Source: Pontibacter flavimaris
Lineage (GTDB): Bacteria; Bacteroidota; Bacteroidia; Cytophagales; Hymenobacteraceae
Reading direction: 5' to 3'
DNA: 64,000 nucleotides
NCBI RefSeq assembly: GCF_001907195.1
Contig: NZ_LVWA01000005.1
Span: 682,001-746,000, forward strand
Part shown: in pieces, positions 60,649 through 64,000 of the stretch
Layout: each line of letters opens with the position of its first letter
Numbering within the stretch: the first letter of the stretch is position 1
Notes under the pieces: model-generated
What the model was told of the DNA's origin: nothing
Database searches by the model: none
What the model saw: only the letters and a program-made list of their open reading frames with translations
Program-made: the position numbers and the translations under genes

Positions 60649-62940
60649 TTACCACGGCAACCTGAAGCCCAGGCTGATAAAGCCGCGCCAGTCGGAGCGG
60701 CTTTCGTGGGCTACGCCCGCTGTTATAGGGCCTGCGTGCGTGAGGTAGCCAAGCGTGGCGCTGTAGCCCAGGCGGGTGGTTTCGCCGCGCAGGGTGCGGT
60801 AGCCGTGCAGCAGGCTGGTGTTCATCAGGGTGGAGCTAAGCTGCAGGTATAGCTTCTTCCGCAACTCGGCCTGCAGCCCAAGCCCCGAATATAACAGGTT
60901 ATCGGCTGAGTAGGCAAAAGGCTCCGCTGCGCGGTACTCCACCATGTTGGGCAGCACCGAAGTATAGCCTCCTATCAGGCTTTCCTCTCCAATGGGCAGG
61001 TCGTTGCTGGTATACATCACAAGGCCCTGGCGCAGGAGCAGGCTGAGGTTGCGGCGCAGCGGCACAACACCGCTCGCCCTAAGCGAGACGCGGAAGTAGG
61101 GGTCTATGTTGTTGCGGATGCTGTTCTCCAGGTTCTGCTGCCCCTGCCGGGCGCGTAAGGTAAACCGGTTGCCGAGGATATAGCTGCCCTGCACGTCAAC
61201 TTTCCAGCCACGGGTGGGAAACGCAAGCCGGTCCAGCGTGTTCAGGCGGAAGAAGGTGGAAAAGGTCCAGTTGCGCACCTTCAACTGCTCCAGCGTACTG
61301 ATGTCCACCGTCAGGGAGTCCAGATTGATTTGCCCCGCCACCTGCGGGTAGAAGCGCGCGAGTTTGTACTCTAGTTGCTGCCCCAGTGTCCAGGTGTTGT
61401 TGGTGGTGGTCTGCCAGCCCAGTGTGCCCAGGTTGATGTTCTGCTGCAGGATGGCCACCTTATTGCCGCTCTCGTTAAAAATGGAGATATCGTTTTTGTA
61501 GTACTGGCTACCCAGTTTGGCGGCAATGTGGTAGCGATAGCCCATGTACTTGAGGTAGTTCACATCGCTGCGGATGTTCTGGCCCAGGTCTACCTCGGCT
61601 ACAAAGCGGGAGCCCTGCCAGAACAGGTTGCGGCGGGTAAAGTTAACGGTGGCGCCGGCCCGGTTCTCAGAGTCGTAATAGATGGCTGTCTTAAGGGCTC
61701 CCTCCGCCGCCTCCTCCACATTTACCTGTAGCAGGTGGCTGCTGTCGGTGGGCACCAGGGCGTAGGATACCTTGTTGAAATGGCCCGTGCCGTAGAGGAC
61801 CTCGATGCGGCTTTCAATGGTGCTGATGGTGGTGGACTCGTTTTCCTGCAAGCGTAGGCGACGGCGCAGAATACGCCGTGGGGTGGCGTTCGTGCCGCTG
61901 ATGAGGACCTGGCCTACCTTTACCGAGTCCTCCAGGCTGCTGCGATCTGGCTGGTGCATCGGTTCCCTGAACGAGTGCATGTACGCCGCAAGGGAGCGCA
62001 GGCTATCTTCATACTCCCGCGCCACATGCTCCCCGATTTTAATGACCTTTTCGGTATCGGCGAAGCTGCCCGTATTGTATCCCTCCAGGTAGGGGAGGAT
62101 ATCCACCAGAAAATCCGTTTTCTTCTTCTCGCTTTCCAGGTTAGAGGCGCTGGTAAAGAAGGTAGCCTGCACCAGCACGTCCAGCATGGATTTCAGGTTC
62201 TTCTCCGGCTCCAGTCCGCTGCCCACGTTCACGCCGATCACAAAGTCGGCCCCCATGTCGAGCACCTCCTGCACCGGGAAGTTCTGCACCAGGCCACCGT
62301 CCACCAGCACCCGGCCGTCCATCTTGCTCGGGGTGAACACGGTGGGGATGGCCATACTTGCCCGCAACGCCTCCGGCAGAAAACCCTGCTGCAGCACGAC
62401 CTTCTCGCCGGTGGCCAGGTCGGTGGCCAGGCAGGCGAAAGGGATGGGCAGCTGCCCGAAGTCCCGTATGTTGTGCGCCCCACGGGTAAGGCGGATCAGC
62501 AGGTTATTCAGCGCCTGCCCTTCAATTAGCCCGCTCGGGAAGCTGATCCTGGTGCCGTTCACGGGCAATTCCAGCAGGTAGCGCCCGTAATATTCCTTCT
62601 CTTCCATGGCGATCTGGCTCAGGGGCACCTGGTTGCTCAGCAGCATCTCCCAATCCTGTCCTAAGGCTATCTCCTCTATCTCGCGGGGTGAGTAGCCCAG
62701 GGCGTAGAGGGCGCCCACCAGGCTGCCCATACTTGTGCCTGTGATGTAATCCGGGCGTATGCCGGCCTCTTCCATCACCTTCAGGAAACCGATGTGCGCC
62801 ATGCCTTTCGCGCCGCCCCCGCTTAGCACCAGCCCAATCTTCGGGCGCTTGGCGGGGCGCTCGGGCCATGCCTGAGCCGCTACCTGCGCAGGAGCGAAGG
62901 TATAGAGCAGCAGCAGTACGGATAGGAGGTAACGTCTCAT
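60649..62940 (-). CDS. Patatin-like phospholipase autotransporter (PlpD/FplA type)
   Basis: 763 residues. After a signal peptide (LLSVLLLLYTFAPAQVAAQA), a patatin domain (about 34-300) carries LSGGGAKGMAHIGFL, the nucleophile S70 in GTSMGS and the catalytic D214 in DGGLVQNFP. One POTRA-like region (about 345-415, VKVGQVLISGTNATPRRILRRRL) precedes a C-terminal 16-strand Omp85-type barrel (about 430-763) ending in WRGFISLGFRLPW. This is type Vd secretion: the barrel anchors a surface or secreted lipid hydrolase. Monocistronic. Confidence 0.95.
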   Translation of the reverse strand: MRRYLLSVLLLLYTFAPAQVAAQAWPERPAKRPKIGLVLSGGGAKGMAHIGFLKVMEEAGIRPDYITGTSMGSLVGALYALGYSPREIEEIALGQDWEMLLSNQVPLSQIAMEEKEYYGRYLLELPVNGTRISFPSGLIEGQALNNLLIRLTRGAHNIRDFGQLPIPFACLATDLATGEKVVLQQGFLPEALRASMAIPTVFTPSKMDGRVLVDGGLVQNFPVQEVLDMGADFVIGVNVGSGLEPEKNLKSMLDVLVQATFFTSASNLESEKKKTDFLVDILPYLEGYNTGSFADTEKVIKIGEHVAREYEDSLRSLAAYMHSFREPMHQPDRSSLEDSVKVGQVLISGTNATPRRILRRRLRLQENESTTISTIESRIEVLYGTGHFNKVSYALVPTDSSHLLQVNVEEAAEGALKTAIYYDSENRAGATVNFTRRNLFWQGSRFVAEVDLGQNIRSDVNYLKYMGYRYHIAAKLGSQYYKNDISIFNESGNKVAILQQNINLGTLGWQTTTNNTWTLGQQLEYKLARFYPQVAGQINLDSLTVDISTLEQLKVRNWTFSTFFRLNTLDRLAFPTRGWKVDVQGSYILGNRFTLRARQGQQNLENSIRNNIDPYFRVSLRASGVVPLRRNLSLLLRQGLVMYTSNDLPIGEESLIGGYTSVLPNMVEYRAAEPFAYSADNLLYSGLGLQAELRKKLYLQLSSTLMNTSLLHGYRTLRGETTRLGYSATLGYLTHAGPITAGVAHESRSDWRGFISLGFRLPW

Positions 62941-63038
62941 CAGGAAGTATCGGGTCGGGCGGGTGCCTCCCTAGTAAACTCTAAAAGTATGGGCCAAAGT
63001 ATAAACACCCGGAGCGCGAAAGTTAAGCAATTCTGTAC

Positions 63039-63068
63039 AAGCGGCTAAGGGGTGCCGCTTTTTTTAGA
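63039..63068 (+). terminator. Orphan rightward terminator-like hairpin
   Basis: Stem AAGCGGC/GCCGCTT (63039-63045 with 63054-63060), 8-base loop, then a run of T to 63065. No rightward gene precedes it; it may end a short RNA starting after 62941, or be incidental. Confidence 0.4.
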
Positions 63069-63079
63069 GGGAAGCCCAT

Positions 63080-63111
63080 AAAAAAGCCGGCCTGTGGAGC
63101 AGGCCGGCTTT
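63080..63111 (-). terminator. Terminator of the sugar permease gene
   Basis: A 12-bp perfect stem AAAGCCGGCCTG/CAGGCCGGCTTT (63083-63094 with 63100-63111), 5-base loop, then TTATGG after the T-run on the minus strand. Confidence 0.85.
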
Positions 63112-63131
63112 CCTAAAGTATGAATGGCACG

Positions 63132-64000
63132 CTAGAGCGTTTCGTCTTTGATCTTTGACCCGGCGAAGCCATAGTACATGATGTACAGGTAGCATACCAG
63201 CGGCACCAGGAACGATATCTGAAGGTTGCCGGTGATGTCGGCCACGGCGCCCTGCAGCGGCGGCACAATGGCGCCACCCACGATCGCCATCACCAGCAGC
63301 GAGGATGCCTGGCTGGTATGCACGCCCAAGCCTTTAATGGCCAGCGTGAAGATGGTAGGGAACATGATGGAGTTGAACAGGCCGATGGCGATAACCGCCC
63401 ACATGGCCACGGCCCCAGAGGCAAAGCTGGTGATGAGCAGCAGCACGACCACGGTGGCAGAAAAGTAGCCCAGCGTTTTGCTCGGGATAAAGCGGCCCAG
63501 CAGCAGCACGGTAAAGTTCAGGGCGATCAGGCCAAGCACGATCAGGGCCTCGTTCAGGCCATAGGCGGTGAAGAGAAGCACAAATACCACGGATGCGATA
63601 CCACCCATCACAGCATACTTACCGGTAGTGTTCTTGGAGTTAGAGAGGGCTATGGCGCCAAAGAAACGGCCCACCATGGCACCCCCCCAGTAAAAGGCAA
63701 GGAAGTGCCCGGCCTCCGCCTCCTCCAGTCCGGCGATTTCCGGCAGCCTGAAGAAGTTGATCAGCGCACTGCCAATGGCCACCTCGCCGCCCACATAGGC
63801 AAAAATACAAATAATGCCCAGCACCAGGTGGCGGTAACGCAGTGCGCCCGCGCCCGGCGTGATCTCGTCGGAACTCTGAATGCTTGGCAGTTTTGAGGCT
63901 TTGATAAGCAGTGCGATGGCCAGCAGGGCAGCAGCCAGGCCCAGGTAGGGCATCTTAACGGAGTCAGCGCCTGTGTCGGCAGCGTTTACCGCGCCGAAGA
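63132..64000 (-). CDS. Sugar MFS permease, FucP/GluP type (N-terminus beyond right edge)
   Basis: The frame is open to the window edge, giving the last 289 residues; a Met at 63951-63953 is internal. About seven to eight membrane segments remain. The segments VKMPYLGLAAALLAIALLIKASKLP, EVAIGSALINFFRLPEI, FLAFYWGGAMVGRFFGA and SIMFPTIFTLAIKGLGVHTSQASSLLVMAIVGGAIVPPLQG match the glucose/galactose-fucose H+ symporter family (FucP, GluP). The sugar is not fixed by sequence. It has its own terminator. Confidence 0.92.
   Translation of the reverse strand, partial: FGAVNAADTGADSVKMPYLGLAAALLAIALLIKASKLPSIQSSDEITPGAGALRYRHLVLGIICIFAYVGGEVAIGSALINFFRLPEIAGLEEAEAGHFLAFYWGGAMVGRFFGAIALSNSKNTTGKYAVMGGIASVVFVLLFTAYGLNEALIVLGLIALNFTVLLLGRFIPSKTLGYFSATVVVLLLITSFASGAVAMWAVIAIGLFNSIMFPTIFTLAIKGLGVHTSQASSLLVMAIVGGAIVPPLQGAVADITGNLQISFLVPLVCYLYIMYYGFAGSKIKDETL

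Noticed and set aside
60553-60852. A 99-codon plus-strand frame beside the patatin gene
   Set aside because: Most of it is antisense to the conserved C-terminal barrel of the patatin autotransporter; no motif.
11400-64000. AAGTATA/TATACTT as a promoter element
   Set aside because: TATACTTTG places one base, not two, between TA and TTTG, so it misses TAnnTTTG; sites occur in both orientations and mostly inside genes or at 3' ends.

Overview
The window looks like chromosome of a member of the Bacteroidota, most likely Hymenobacteraceae (a Pontibacter-like organism). This is an inference from gene content (outer-membrane barrels, GIN-domain lipoprotein, carboxypeptidase-regulatory domains, acetyl-CoA hydrolase family enzyme, TrxR-like ferredoxin reductase), from TAnnTTTG promoter boxes, and from the rarity of Shine-Dalgarno sequences. 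No rRNA is present to confirm it.

Layout. (1) 1-5.9 kb: early region of a Mu-like transposable phage or element. It has a leftward XRE repressor (cut by the window edge), a divergent operator/promoter region, then a rightward operon: a free-standing copy of the transposase N-terminal domain, a DDE transposase (MuA-like), an AAA+ ATPase (MuB-like), an XRE protein, a GemA-like protein and small HTH proteins, closed by a terminator. No head or tail genes are visible. (2) 5.9-11.3 kb: a structured RNA hairpin that may be the SRP RNA, a Kelch lipoprotein, a regulatory-domain/hydrolase fusion and a Fic enzyme, ending at tRNA-Arg(TCG). Next to the tRNA is a decayed ohr gene. (3) 12-64 kb: ordinary housekeeping chromosome (sucC, AI-2E permease, lolD, recQ, pgk, phosphoglucomutase, hppD, mgsA, trpS, rnz, purC, aldehyde dehydrogenase, HMG-CoA lyase plus LutA-like protein, ferredoxin/ferredoxin reductase, persulfide dioxygenase-rhodanese, subtilase, patatin autotransporter, sugar permease). 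Two gene-free stretches (17.6-18.5 and 26.5-27.3 kb) are packed with short palindromic repeats.

The most striking signal is not a gene. The heptamer AAGTATA (with AAGTATG) and its complement occur every few hundred bases from about 11.4 kb to the right edge, in intergenic DNA, inside coding frames in several reading phases, and repeatedly in the loops or arms of transcription terminators. It is nearly absent from 1-11.3 kb. This pattern (dispersed short motif, inverted pairs at terminators, tolerance inside genes, absence from foreign DNA) is what DNA uptake signal sequences look like in naturally competent bacteria. Other interpretations are possible.

Other items of note: an 8-bp-period repeat array facing its own inverted copy at 15.36-15.65 kb; an HMA metal-binding domain fused to an AraC regulator; a pair of FUS-like low-complexity proteins; a yeast-type cytosine deaminase; and a CRP/FNR-type palindrome upstream of the persulfide dioxygenase gene.
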